A stretch of 64,000 nucleotides of DNA, taken from positions 11,412,640 through 11,476,639 of the forward strand of contig OX393581.1 in the NCBI GenBank assembly GCA_947652605.1, given 5' to 3'. Within the stretch, counting starts at the first letter, position 1. Each line of letters begins with the position of its first letter. This document shows, one piece after another, positions 12,622-24,600 of this stretch. Both the position numbers and the translations under genes were made by a program. Source of the stretch: Elmis aenea (lineage: Eukaryota; Arthropoda; Insecta; Coleoptera; Elmidae). The notes under the pieces are model-generated. The model was not told the origin of the DNA and searched no databases. It saw only the letters and a list, made by a program, of their open reading frames with translations.

Positions 12622-15600
12622 CTATAATATGTATAGCGTGTTGAGCACCAACACGTGGTGATTGTTCTTGGCCAAAGTCACCACATAGCCCTCAGATGTT
12701 ATCTTCAGACCACAGCAGCGTGACACCTGCAACAACAACGCATCTCAAAATTTCAACCACGGAACATCAACTTCAATCATTTAAAAAAATCCTTGCCAAA
12801 CATTTCAAATAAGTTATTTTTGTCAGAATATTTATTATACTTTTTCCAAGCTATACACCATTGAAATAAAAAAACAAATGCTATCTACTCAACTAAAAAT
12901 CCAATATATAGGGAGTTTCAGATAAAATTTCCAGCATGAGAATCTCGTTTATTATCAGAGATACATGTTTGCTTAACTTAGATGAATTATCCCAAATATG
13001 AGAGGAGCTAAAATTAATTTTTAAAAGTAGAAAAATGTTTGTACTTCAGCTGTTATGGCAAAAAATATGAAAATGTTGAATTTATTTTTTCTTTCATAAC
13101 TTTTTTGTCTAACACGTTAAGCGCCACCATGTTAAAAAAAAGTAGGTTTTCCTGGCCACCAATTTTTTTTTTAAATTAACGTTTATAAATTGCCCTTAAG
13201 TAATATAAAAAAAAATCACAAATATAATAACATTTTAAACTGTTTTTAAACAAAAATTGATTTGTATTCATTTGGATACAGGCGGCCCATGGGGAAGAAA
13301 ATAGTGTTTCACTACTGTATCTTATCGAATACAAATATGTATATACTCGTAAAAACTTGCACGTTACTACCTACTTACTAACTATTATAATCCGATGGTA
13401 GCAGCTAAACAAATAATTAAATAGTTACAGGATTAATTAACCCCTAACGGTAAAAGATTTCCAAAAGCAAAGTGTTCATATTTACATTATGTCATGAATA
13501 AGAGCTCAATTATATAGTTTTATTTTTATGTATATCATTTATGTGCTTATATTTTTGACAATTATTATAAAATTTAAATTTGATTTTCTTATGAATAAAT
13601 TTGTATCATAAAACTTTCTTTTTTTTTAAATATCAATGTGGGTAAAAAAATCGCTGGCCACCAAGGTTTTCTGGTCCACCGGGCCATCCTTAAACCTTTT
13701 CTGGTATAGTTATATGTAATACATGTATGTTTAAGAATACAGGCAGCCGAATCGAAATGTAGGCTGTTGTATCCAAATAGATACAGGTGGCCCATTGGGC
13801 CAAAATGATTTGTATCCATATGGATACAAATGACGCTTAACGTGTTAATCATTAGATCAATTTCATTAAAACTTTCATGGGGTACTTTTAAATGTAAAAT
13901 GTAACTGTTATTTTAGATTTTTTCATCACCATTTTCGAGATATTACTCATAATTTTATTTGTTGGCTATAGAATATAGTTAAATGTGTTTTGTTTTTCTC
14001 TTTTTAATGAGATATTACTTGCTATATCTATTTTTATAAATTAGTTACAAAATCAACAACAATCGTATTTTACCAATCACTTATCAAGCTAGCTATGAAA
14101 AAAGAAACAAAAAACAAATAACTTAATATTAAATGACAGTTACCATTTATTAGAATTTTATAGTATTGTTGTGTAATTCGATAATGTTGTGGCAAATTTG
14201 TAATCATATAATTATGGGTGCATTTACAACTAATGAAAAATTTGACATGTTGATATGCTATATTCTTTGCCATAGGAACTGTGTAAAAACAAATACATAA
14301 TTCTAATTCTTCATTGGTATGTTTTGGATTTTTGGTTGGTTTCTCGAGGAAACCATATTCTTTTAAATCTATTTTCAAATTTCTGTAATTTTGTTTGTTT
14401 GTTGCCTTCTCTCGAGATACAGTTTTAAGTATTTATATCTGTACCTCAGAAGGTAAAAGGTCGGATGTCACTTTTCCTAAATTTTACAGTATGCAGGAAA
14501 AACTGATTTTTTTTTGTTCACAGGCTCTGTCTGATACTTTGCCACCTACTTCCTTAATACTTATACAATGATAAGTAATATACTTATTTTTATCATATGT
14601 TTAACGAACTTTAAATAAGAAACTGAGAAAAAATATTTTAAAAAGTGTAGTTGTAAGAAAAGTGGACACCCGACCTTTCACTTCTGAGGTACAGATATTC
14701 ACTCAGCTTCTACACAGTTTTTATGGCAAAGAATCTTAACTGGTCAAATTCTTCGTTACTTGTAAATGTGGCCATAATTATAACAATTACTACAGACTAT
14801 CGAATTACACAACAGTACTATAAAGTTCTGGTAAATGACACCGCAGATAATTGATACTGTCATTTGACATTAAATTAGTTGTTTTTTGTTTTTATTTTCA
14901 TATATAGCTTGATAAGTGATTGGTAAAATACGATTTTTCTTGATTTCATGACTCATCTATAAAAATAGATATACGAAGTAATATCTCATTAAAAACAGGG
15001 AAAAAAGTCACATTTAACTGTTTCATAGCCACCTTTGCGGCCCATGAGAAAAAAATGAAGTTAGGAGTAATATCTCAAAAATAGCAAGTGATAAAAAAAA
15101 TCTAAAATAATGGTTATATTCTCTCCATTAAAAAGTACCCCAAGATAGAACTAATAAAATTGATCTAATGATTAACACGAAAAAGTTACGAGAGAAAAAA
15201 GAAATTCAACATTTTCATATTTTTGCCATAACTTTGAATTTTAAATATATTGTAGCCCCTCTCATACTTGGGAATAATTCATCTAATTTAAGCAAACCTG
15301 TATCTCTTATAATAAACGAGATTCCCATGCTGGAAATATTATCTGGGACACCATGTATCATCAAAAAAGATCAAAAGTTTGTAATCAATTGTGCTGATAC
15401 TGATACCATTAGTTTATTTGACATAGGAGCTCATAACACACAAACTTCTGATTTTTAATTTTAAACTAAAAGGGACAATAAACAACATAACTTAAACCCT
15501 GAAATGCAAATAAATATTTCACCGCTGCTATCATAACACTGAAAAGCGAATAAATGTTTTCACTGACCTTAACGTATGGGCACTCGAATTCTGTAATCAA

Positions 15601-18600
15601 AGACCCATCACGCTGGAAAACAGCAACGTGAAAACGGTTGCCATGGGAATCTCCTATCAACACATCTCCTGCATCAGATATGTCAATCCCGTTGGGGAAG
15701 TTTGTGAGATTCTCGCAACCAATACGACGTAGGTAAACGCCCTCCTCGCTGAACACCACAACATTGTGTCCCTTGAAATCGCAAACGTAGAACTCCTTGC
15801 CTGAATAAAGAAAGGTCGATATGAAACTCAACTTTGACTAAATTATCACTTGTTTTATGCAGTGCGTACAAATGTGTGCGTGTAAAATTTACAATAACAA
15901 AAAATAATCGCATTCTTACCATGGATGGCAATATCGGAAGGTTCCCTCATGTAGTCGCTACAGTCGAACCAACGCAATAGATCCCCGTTTTCAGAGATGA
16001 CGAACACTGTGGGGCTGACGCTATCCACGGCCACGATTTCGCCATGAGCTGTAACGGCTAACCCGGCAACAATATCGATGTAACGGATGGCGATCTTCTT
16101 GAGAAAATGGCCATTCTTGGTGAATATCTGCATGCGTGAGCGTTCGTTACCACGATCGCAAACGACAAACTTGCCGGATGTGCGCATGACGGCTACTTTG
16201 CGTGGATACCACAGCTGACCCTCGTCCTTGCCTGGGATTCCAAATTGAAACTTGAAAGACCCGGTCTTCTCAAATACCTGGAGGGGAAAGAATTTTGGAC
16301 ATCAAATATACGGTAGCTCACTTCCATAAAAATGTAGAATAAAGCCTCGTTCACATTATTCCAGTTACTTGAATTCAAGTAACATGAAAGCCAGGGGTTT
16401 GGAGCGGAGCACGGGGCAGTGGAGCAATGGGTTTTTGCCCGGAGCAGGAGCGGAGTCCGGAGTAAATAATTTTGATTGCTTCACTGCTCCAGTTTATGTA
16501 AAAAATTTTTAAAAACAACTTTTTTTTTCTTTTTTTAACGTTTGAAGATCAATAATTTATTTTCTTAAACATTTATTTAACTTCACTTGTTTGTTAGGTT
16601 CAAATATTGTTATTTTTGACCAACTTCTATATATCCAATAAAATTAAAACTTTGTTTTTTAAAAGAAATCTTTTTAATCAATTTTTTATTTTTTAAAAAA
16701 GTTAACAATATTTGGATCATGGAGCGGAGCTGGAGCAGGCATTTTCATGTCGGAGCAGAGCAATTAAAAAATTGGTTTGCTCCAAACCCCGGGTGAAAGC
16801 ACTTGACTAATGTGAAATTAATATCGAGGGTCTCATATCAGAGGGGCGTATGCGCCAAAAATACAAAAATGGAGGTTCTTCGCCAAAATTGTGTTAAACT
16901 GAAGAAAAAAGATAAATCTTTGTATGTCAGATAAAGCAACATACCTATTTTGATATACAGGGTGTCCCAGCCAAGACGAATTATTCAATAGCTCTGTTAT
17001 TAGTATGTAATAATATTTAAAAAAGGTTAAACATAAAAGTTGTTTGTAATCATTTACTACATAACACGTTCACTGCCAACCAAAATTTTGTTCCGACCCT
17101 CAAAGGCCAGCCCGTTTTATTGAAATATTTAATGTTTAGTATATTTTATTAAAAGGTGTAACTGCTTACCAAAACAAATTTTAAAAACCGACACCAGAAA
17201 AAGTTGAGGTTCACCTTTCCCTACAAGCCAGTACAACCGTTGAGTAGGCTCACAACGGCTAACAAAATACTGGAACATTTAGTATAGATTATGTCCGTGA
17301 CTCACATGTCTAGTCATTGGCTCCTGATGAACGACCGCCATGACTCAAACCTCGAGTCATTGGCAGTCAACGTGATAACCTAAAATTATTTTCAACTATA
17401 CAGTGTTTTGTTTTTGCGCTCTGATACCAAACATGTCCAACATGAACCGTTTTTGAGTTATTAACGTTTTTTTTTTAATTTTGACAGATGCAGACCTTTA
17501 TAAAAATATTTATATTTATTAACATAACAACACCAGAGCAATTTACTCTGGTAATTTATTAGACAATAGTGTCATAATGATTGTTGACAAGTTACATTTT
17601 TAAAATAATATACAGGGTGTTCGTCATACTCGGCCCATTTTGCTAAACTTTAAACGCATATAAATCTTCTTTTTTTTTTAAGTAACACCCTATATATTTT
17701 TACATTTTCTTGTAGAAAATTCAATTATCTTTCAAAGTTATTAAGCATGTTTTATGTCTAAATATAATATTTTTGAAGTTATTTCGTTTCTTATGATTAT
17801 TTGTGAGTATTTTACCAAAAATATCGGTATTAGCCTTTAAAAATTCAAAACAATTTGTATGAACTGTCAACCAAAACAGTTAATCGGCACAATTTACACT
17901 ATTATGCCATAATAAATCTATATTTTTTAAGAGTTTTAGATACACAGCATAAATGGCAGAAAATAACTTCAGAATGCTGTGTATCTACAGTTCTTAAAAA
18001 ATATGGATTTTTAGTGGCATAATAGTGAAAATTGTGCCGATTAAGTGTTCCGGTTGACTATTCATACAAATTGTTTTGAATTTTCAAAGGCTACTACCGA
18101 TATTTTAGGTACAATACACGCAAATAATCATAAGCAACGAAATAACTCGAAAAATATTATATTTACACATAAAACATGCTTAACAACTTTGAAAGATAAT
18201 TAAATTTTCTACAAGAAAATGTAAAAATATATAGGGTTCCATTAAAAAAAAAAGATTTATATGCGTTTAAAGTTTAGTGAAATGGACCGAGTATAACGAA
18301 CACCCTGTATATTATTTTAAAAATGTAACTAGTCAGCAATCACTATGACACTATTGTCTAATAAATTACCAGAGTTAATTGCTCTTGTGTTGTTTTATGT
18401 CAAATAAATATAAATATTTTTATAAAAGTCTGCATCTGTCAAAATTTTCAAAAAAACGTTAATAACTCAAAAACGGTTCATTTTAGATATAAACAACCTA
18501 TAATATTTTTGAAAGAAAATTTAATTTTACATCCAAAAATTACAAAATATACATAGTGTTCCATATAAAAAAACAATGTTTGGTATCAGAGCGCAAAAAC

Positions 18601-21600
18601 AAAACACTGTGTATAGTTGAAAATAATTTTAGGTTATGTACAAAATGATTACAAACAACTTTTATGTTTTGGGACACCCTGTATAAGCAAGAACAGAATT
18701 GAAGTGATAAAAATTGTATTTACAGGAAGTTTTTTTCTTTTCTTGAACAGTTTTACAGCTGGCTCATACACCCCTCTAATATAAGACCCCCGATATTTAG
18801 TTGACTTGAACTATCGTATCAAGTTTCAAATATACTAAAAAACAGGTTCACATTAGTAAAGTGCTTTCAACTAACTTAAATTCAAGCAACTTGAATAATG
18901 TGAACCTGACTTTATTCAAACATTTTTCAAGATTTTTTTAAAGACTGAATGACTTTTTTTTAAATTGTAATTTTTTCTACTTTATTTGGGGCCAGTGAAA
19001 CTTAACCTGTAGCAGTATAAGAGATGAAACTCGTGCCATACCTGAATGCGATGATTGTTGGTATCAGCGACAATGATGTCTTCTTCGAGCCCCAAGCAGA
19101 ATCCATGAGGAGAATTGAACTGTCCCTTGCTGGGTCCCAGCTGTCCAAACTTGCAGCGAATCTGCATCGGACTGACTTTATTGGGACGAGGTAATACGGA
19201 GCCAACACTGCCCGTAGAACTGCCCTGGCTCTGGTTCACCATGACGCTCATGGGATCAGGTATTATATCATCTGGGGTGGACATGAGCGGAGAAGTCGAC
19301 GAAGATACACCACCAAAGCCGTTAATCAATGAAGTGTTTAGAGTCAACGTTGCTGGAGAGTTGGAACGCATCAGCATTGTGCCGTTAGAGAGGGCGGTAT
19401 CTGTTTTAAAGATGATTGTTAGAACAAAAAAGGCAAGTGTATGAAAAATCTCATTTTTGATTAAGACTTTCTCATTAAATTGGCTCAATTTTGTCACGTT
19501 TTGGAAAATAAACATTTCCAAATTTTTATTCTTGGAGTTAATTGTAAATAGCTGTGAATTTTTTTCAAACAACAAATATTACTGTCCAACCTAATGATGC
19601 CATTAAAAATTTATACGGCTATTAAATAAAATTAACTTACCTTAAAACACAAACAAAAAAATTTTGAATAGTTTTCAGGACAAATTAAAATCACATTAAG
19701 TTGGTGATTTATAATTTCAACAACAAAAATTCAGATTGATTATTATTTGTAAATAATAGCGTATTGTTAGGTTTTAATATTAAAAAAATTATTTTAAAAT
19801 TTAAAAAAGCCGAACAACATTACACAGAGATTAAAAAATACGCAAAAATGTTGGAAGTAATATACTTTCAAGCTTATTAATTCTAGTTTGTTAAGTTGAA
19901 AAGCTTTAATTTTTTTTTCACATTCTAGATCCAAAGAGCCGATTTAAGTCAATAGGCTTTAACAGCGCCAAATCCTATCAAAGAATTCACTAAGTTATAT
20001 TTACTTTTTACGCTTTGACCAGGTATTAGGCTACGATAAATATCACAGCCAAGCAAGCAGCCCCTCTCTTTCACATAAGCTATTAATAAGCATAAATAAA
20101 CAACTAATATTTTACAAATGTAAAATACAATAAACAATTGACTATCGCCTGTGCCTAGCACCACTATACAATGTGGCTGATTTCTCATTGTCCAGCTTAT
20201 ATCTGCTGAAATATTAAAGATACCAAAAAAAGTTAAATAAGAAACTTATTAATTAAACAAAAGCTGGCCTACAAAATGGTGCTAAAAATTTTGTTCCATA
20301 GCCTACCTATTTTTCGGAAAAATATCCAACTTTTGTTTTTTAAATAGAGCACCCTGTATATTTTCACAGAATCACATTCTAAATCAATTTCCCTTCACAA
20401 TGATATATCATAAGTACCATTTTGCTTTTAAATTATGCTCAATATTTCAAAAAAAGAGAATTATTATAGTCGGATGTGATATTGTTTTGTTTATTGCAAA
20501 TACCTGTCAAATTTGTTTACATTAGCAAACACTTGTCAAATCAGAGATAAATAAGTGTAATTATAATTACGAAAAATGGACTATAAAAATAATGAAAAAG
20601 TTGATATGCTAAGCTGTTTCCATAGATCAAATAATAATAAATGTGAGGCTGCAAAATGGTACTTATGATATATCATTGTCAAGAGAAATTTATTTAGAAT
20701 GTGATTCTGTGAAAATATACAGGGTGTTCTATTTAAAAAACAAAAGTTGGATATTTTTCCGAAAAATAGGTAGGCTATGGAACAAAATTTGTAGCACCAT
20801 TTTGTAGATCAGCTGTTGTTTAATAAGTTTCTTATTTATCTTTTTTTGGTATCTTTAATATTTCAGCAGATATAAGCTGGACAATGAAAAATCAGCCACA
20901 CTCTATACCAATGTTTTTTTTTTTCTCTCCATAGTTGTTAACTGTGGAACAACAAACAAATTGAATTAAAAACAAAACAATCTGTTTAACTTTTAGGCTA
21001 CATCCAATGCATATTTTTTTTTTTTAGTAAAATAGACAGCTTATAGCACTCCCGCACTTATGTACACAGTATCCATAAGTCAAAAGTTGGAACGTTATAT
21101 GTTTACAACTGTAATTACATTAATAAAAAATAGTGCAAAATTAAATTTTGCGCTTCTACACATTTTTCAAAAGTTCCAAGTTACTCTACAAATTAAGCTC
21201 TACTATATGTAATTTTTGGTTAATTCAACAGGATCTTTATCCGTTTCATTAAGCGAGATCTCCGTAGTGACCCGAATTAAGTGGTACACCGTCGTGCTTT
21301 TTCCTTCCTAATGAATTAAAATCCAGGGCGAGCCCCTTAAACTTCAACCGATGATTTTTGTCAGCCCTAATCGGTGCCGTTAAAATGATTTTAACCCCTA
21401 CACAGAAATTTTGATTTTGGAGGATAGCAGGTTAGGGCAATTGCAGCTGATAAAGAAAAAACCAAAGTGCATATCAAAAAACGTTTATCTCCCTCGACAA
21501 AAACAAAAATAACAATAACAGCCAAAGCCATGAGCAAAACGGGCATTCACAATCAACACTTCCACCAATGTTCATTATTTTTAGGATAACTATTACCTGT

Positions 21601-24600
21601 ATTATTGAGTCCCAGCTTGGCCAGTGACGCGAGGTTCTTATAAGCAGTGTCCGTGGTGAACAGCTCAGCCAATGTGGAAAACGAGGGAGTCGGAGATGTC
21701 GACGCGCTGGCATTATTCTCCGCGAGACTTGCCAACTGGGCAATGTTGTACTCGGCAATGCTAGTAAACCCCTGAAGTGCGGCGGTCGCAGCGTTAACTT
21801 GCGAAGCAGGAGGGCTCTGAGCCAACGATATCCCTTGCAAACCGGCAGCTAAGTCACCGTCGAACGAAGACTGCATCGAAGCTGGTAACGAAATGGGACT
21901 GCTGTTGGTCAATGAAGAAGCAGCGCAGCCGTTGGTCAAAGCAACGGTACCATTAATCGTCAACGGCGGCAGACTTCCGGTCGCTGAAACCGGGCTCGTC
22001 GCCTTCTGTCGCAAATCAGTAGTCTCGGTGCGGAACTTTCCAAAAACGCTCTTAATGGTCATTTCAAACTCGTTGAAATCCGCGTAGAACTCGATCGAAT
22101 ACGTCTTCTCGGGCTTCGGAGTATTGCTGTTCAAGTTGAGCAGCTGATTGCCAACCGTCTTGCGCAGGTACATAATTTCGGCAACAGTGCCGTTTTCCAA
22201 CAAACGGGACGTGAATTTGCAAGCATCCTCTAGCTGCGTGATGTTACGACCGACACGGTCGGTTAGATCCATGATTTTCAATTCCCGTTCATGGTACAAC
22301 TCGCTTAAGTCGCTCAACGAGTTGTCTCTACATTTTTCTAGAACTGCCTTGTAACTCTGGTACGACTCGTTTATCAGGTCTTTGGCAGAGTAACGTTGAT
22401 GCCCGAGCTCTTCGAGGCTGCTGTTCAGCTCTCCGGAAGCTTTCATTAGCAAGTCGATCTTCGTCTTGCTTTCCTCGAGCATGGTCTCTAGCTCCTGACG
22501 AACACGTATTTCGGAATCCAGGATTCCCTCGCACTGATGGCCTGCCGTGGGTTTATGATCAGTCTTAGTACATTCACTGCAAGCTGGCATGTTGCAAGTG
22601 GTGCAGTAATAGAGTACGTTTTCACCCACATGCGTTTCACACACCAACGGTTTGTGTATGGTAATCTTTTTGCCATCCTTGCGAAGTTCATCTAGACTTA
22701 TCACCTTGTGGTGCTCAAAGCAACGCATGAAATGATGGGCAGAATCGCAATGCCCACACAGAAGATTATGGCATGTGCAGCAACGCGAAATTGCCACCTC
22801 TTTAGCTGTGCAGCTAGTGCAGTGAAGATTAGTGGAGTTCGAGACTTCAGAAACATTAATTGTCATCACGTCAAGTGGGAGTGAAGCCAATTTCTTAGTG
22901 CCCACCTGAAATTATTCACTTAATCAGCTAGAGAATTAATACGATTGCACAGTAAATAAATTAAAAAGGCAATTTCTAAACAACAGTTAACGTTTCATTA
23001 TGGCTTATGGCAACTGTTGTAGTCCCTCCATTCATGCAGTTTCACTTTTACAGTTGATTATTTCCTATTTTAAACAATTTTATTTAAAATTCATTTGAAA
23101 AAAAAACTTAAACAGAGTATTATTTACAATACTTCAATTGCTTGAGTGATTTATTAAATAATATAAATAAGTCACTTATCACAGTTTATTGATTCTCTTT
23201 AACACGTTGAGCGCCGCATGGTAAAACGAAAACTTGCCCCGTGGACCAACCTTTTTTTTACAGTTTCTTTGAAGATTTATACACAGTTTCTACATTTTCA
23301 CCCTATTTTTCATTTAATTTTATTGACATGCTCACTTTTTGAAAATGACCACCGGTGGGCATGTGGTACCACAATGTTTTTTGCTTCTGGGACCAAATGT
23401 CCACCGGTGGTCACCGACAGAAAAGTAGATAATTAACTCGGTTCTGCGGGTAATTTATCCAAGCCCCGTTGAATAACAACCCTGGTGTATCCGATTTAGG
23501 TGTTTTTTTTTTAAACTAATTTTTTTATTATTATTTCTCAACAATATGGCCCAGATTATGCCCGAAAAATTCAAAAAAAGTCAATACACTTTGCGAAGCG
23601 TGTGACATACCCATATGCCTCTCGTTTCCAAAAAAAAGCACAAACTAAAATAAATATGTTTTATATTTGTTGTAGTATAAATATTTTACCATAAAATTAA
23701 AGTAAAATAAATACTGCCAATATTTGCTAAAATAAAACTGTTCCAATAATAACTATAGTATATGTAATTGTAAACCATGTTGAATATATTTTTTTCCATT
23801 AAAATTAAATGTTGTATTGTATTATTTTGTTGCTAGAATCTGATCGAGGCTATGTTTATTGCATAAGAACATCAAAACTAAATGTTTTGCAGAGTTATAC
23901 GTGCCACTGGCCATTTACTTCGGAAAAATAGGGGAAAAGTTGAATATTAAAGGCAATTTTTGCGATCGCGGCCATGAAACCGTAAGAGATGAAATCGAAA
24001 TTCTACTATTTAGCGATTCGCGCATCCTTTGCAAGTAAAATGGTGAAAAGTTTTTATAAAAATCTTAAAACGGTTCCGCAGAAAAACGAGGCCCCTGCAA
24101 AAGCGCTATGATTTGAGAAGTTGTTATAACTAAACTAAAATTATTAAAATCTAGTGTGCTATGAATTATATTGAATTTTTTTATTTTAAAATTAGTTTTA
24201 GGTTAAGCACCAACTTTTATCAGTAATAAAATTTTCTGAAAAATCGATAATAAAAGCTTTTCCAGTTGTTGCAGACTTTTTGAATGACGCTGTATATTTT
24301 TATGAATTTCATTAACTAAACATGATATACAGTCCGATCCGTAACTATACTATGTGCGCAGAGCTGGGCAATGCTTGAATGCTTACTACTTGCAATAATT
24401 TTTTAAGCACTTTTAATGCTTCGAGCACAATGCTTGGAGCACTTTCTAAAACAGATGCTCGATGCTTAGAGCACCAAGCACTTTCTTGAACACTTGGTAC
24501 TTATTAAGCACTTTAGAAAGACAGTGCTTAATAAGCATTTTTTTAAATTATATATGCTTACTGCATAGTATTTAATCCTTAACATGTATGCTACAAGACT

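Larger units (their letters stand above)
12908..15356. mobile_element. Fold-back element, TTCCAGCATG family, copy 1 (interrupted)
   Basis: In intron 6 of the mei-P26-like gene. The ends are decayed forms of ACAGGGTGTCCCAGATTACA; the right end reads ATCTGGGACACCATGT. It is homologous end to end with the cleaner copy at 47405-48918. It holds two later insertions, at 13109-13848 and 14436-14697, for which the other copy provides empty sites. Near 14700-14790 (minus) a decayed transposase start [13 protein letters not shown] is visible. Confidence 0.85.
16957..18682. mobile_element. Concentric fold-back, outer layer
   Basis: Ends ACAGGGTGTCCCAGCC (left) and GGGACACCCTGT (right). The arms are inverted copies for about 330 bp each (after removing a 318-bp insertion at 17061-17378 from the left arm), containing CTATACAGTGTTTTGTTTTTG and its inverse. 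A second fold-back, 17612-18308, occupies the exact centre, and the inverted symmetry runs unbroken across both junctions. Confidence 0.85.
16822..18797. mobile_element. Outer inverted-repeat element enclosing nested fold-backs
   Basis: About 32-bp terminal inverted repeats (ATATCGAGGGTCTCATATCA on the left; the inverse of ATATCGGGGGTCTTATATTA on the right), diverging inward. It encloses the composite at 16957-18682. Superfamily unknown. Confidence 0.6.

Noticed and set aside
21893..22354. Several ORFs on both strands inside 21597-22905
   Set aside because: Shadows of the large mei-P26-like exon 3, without motifs of their own.
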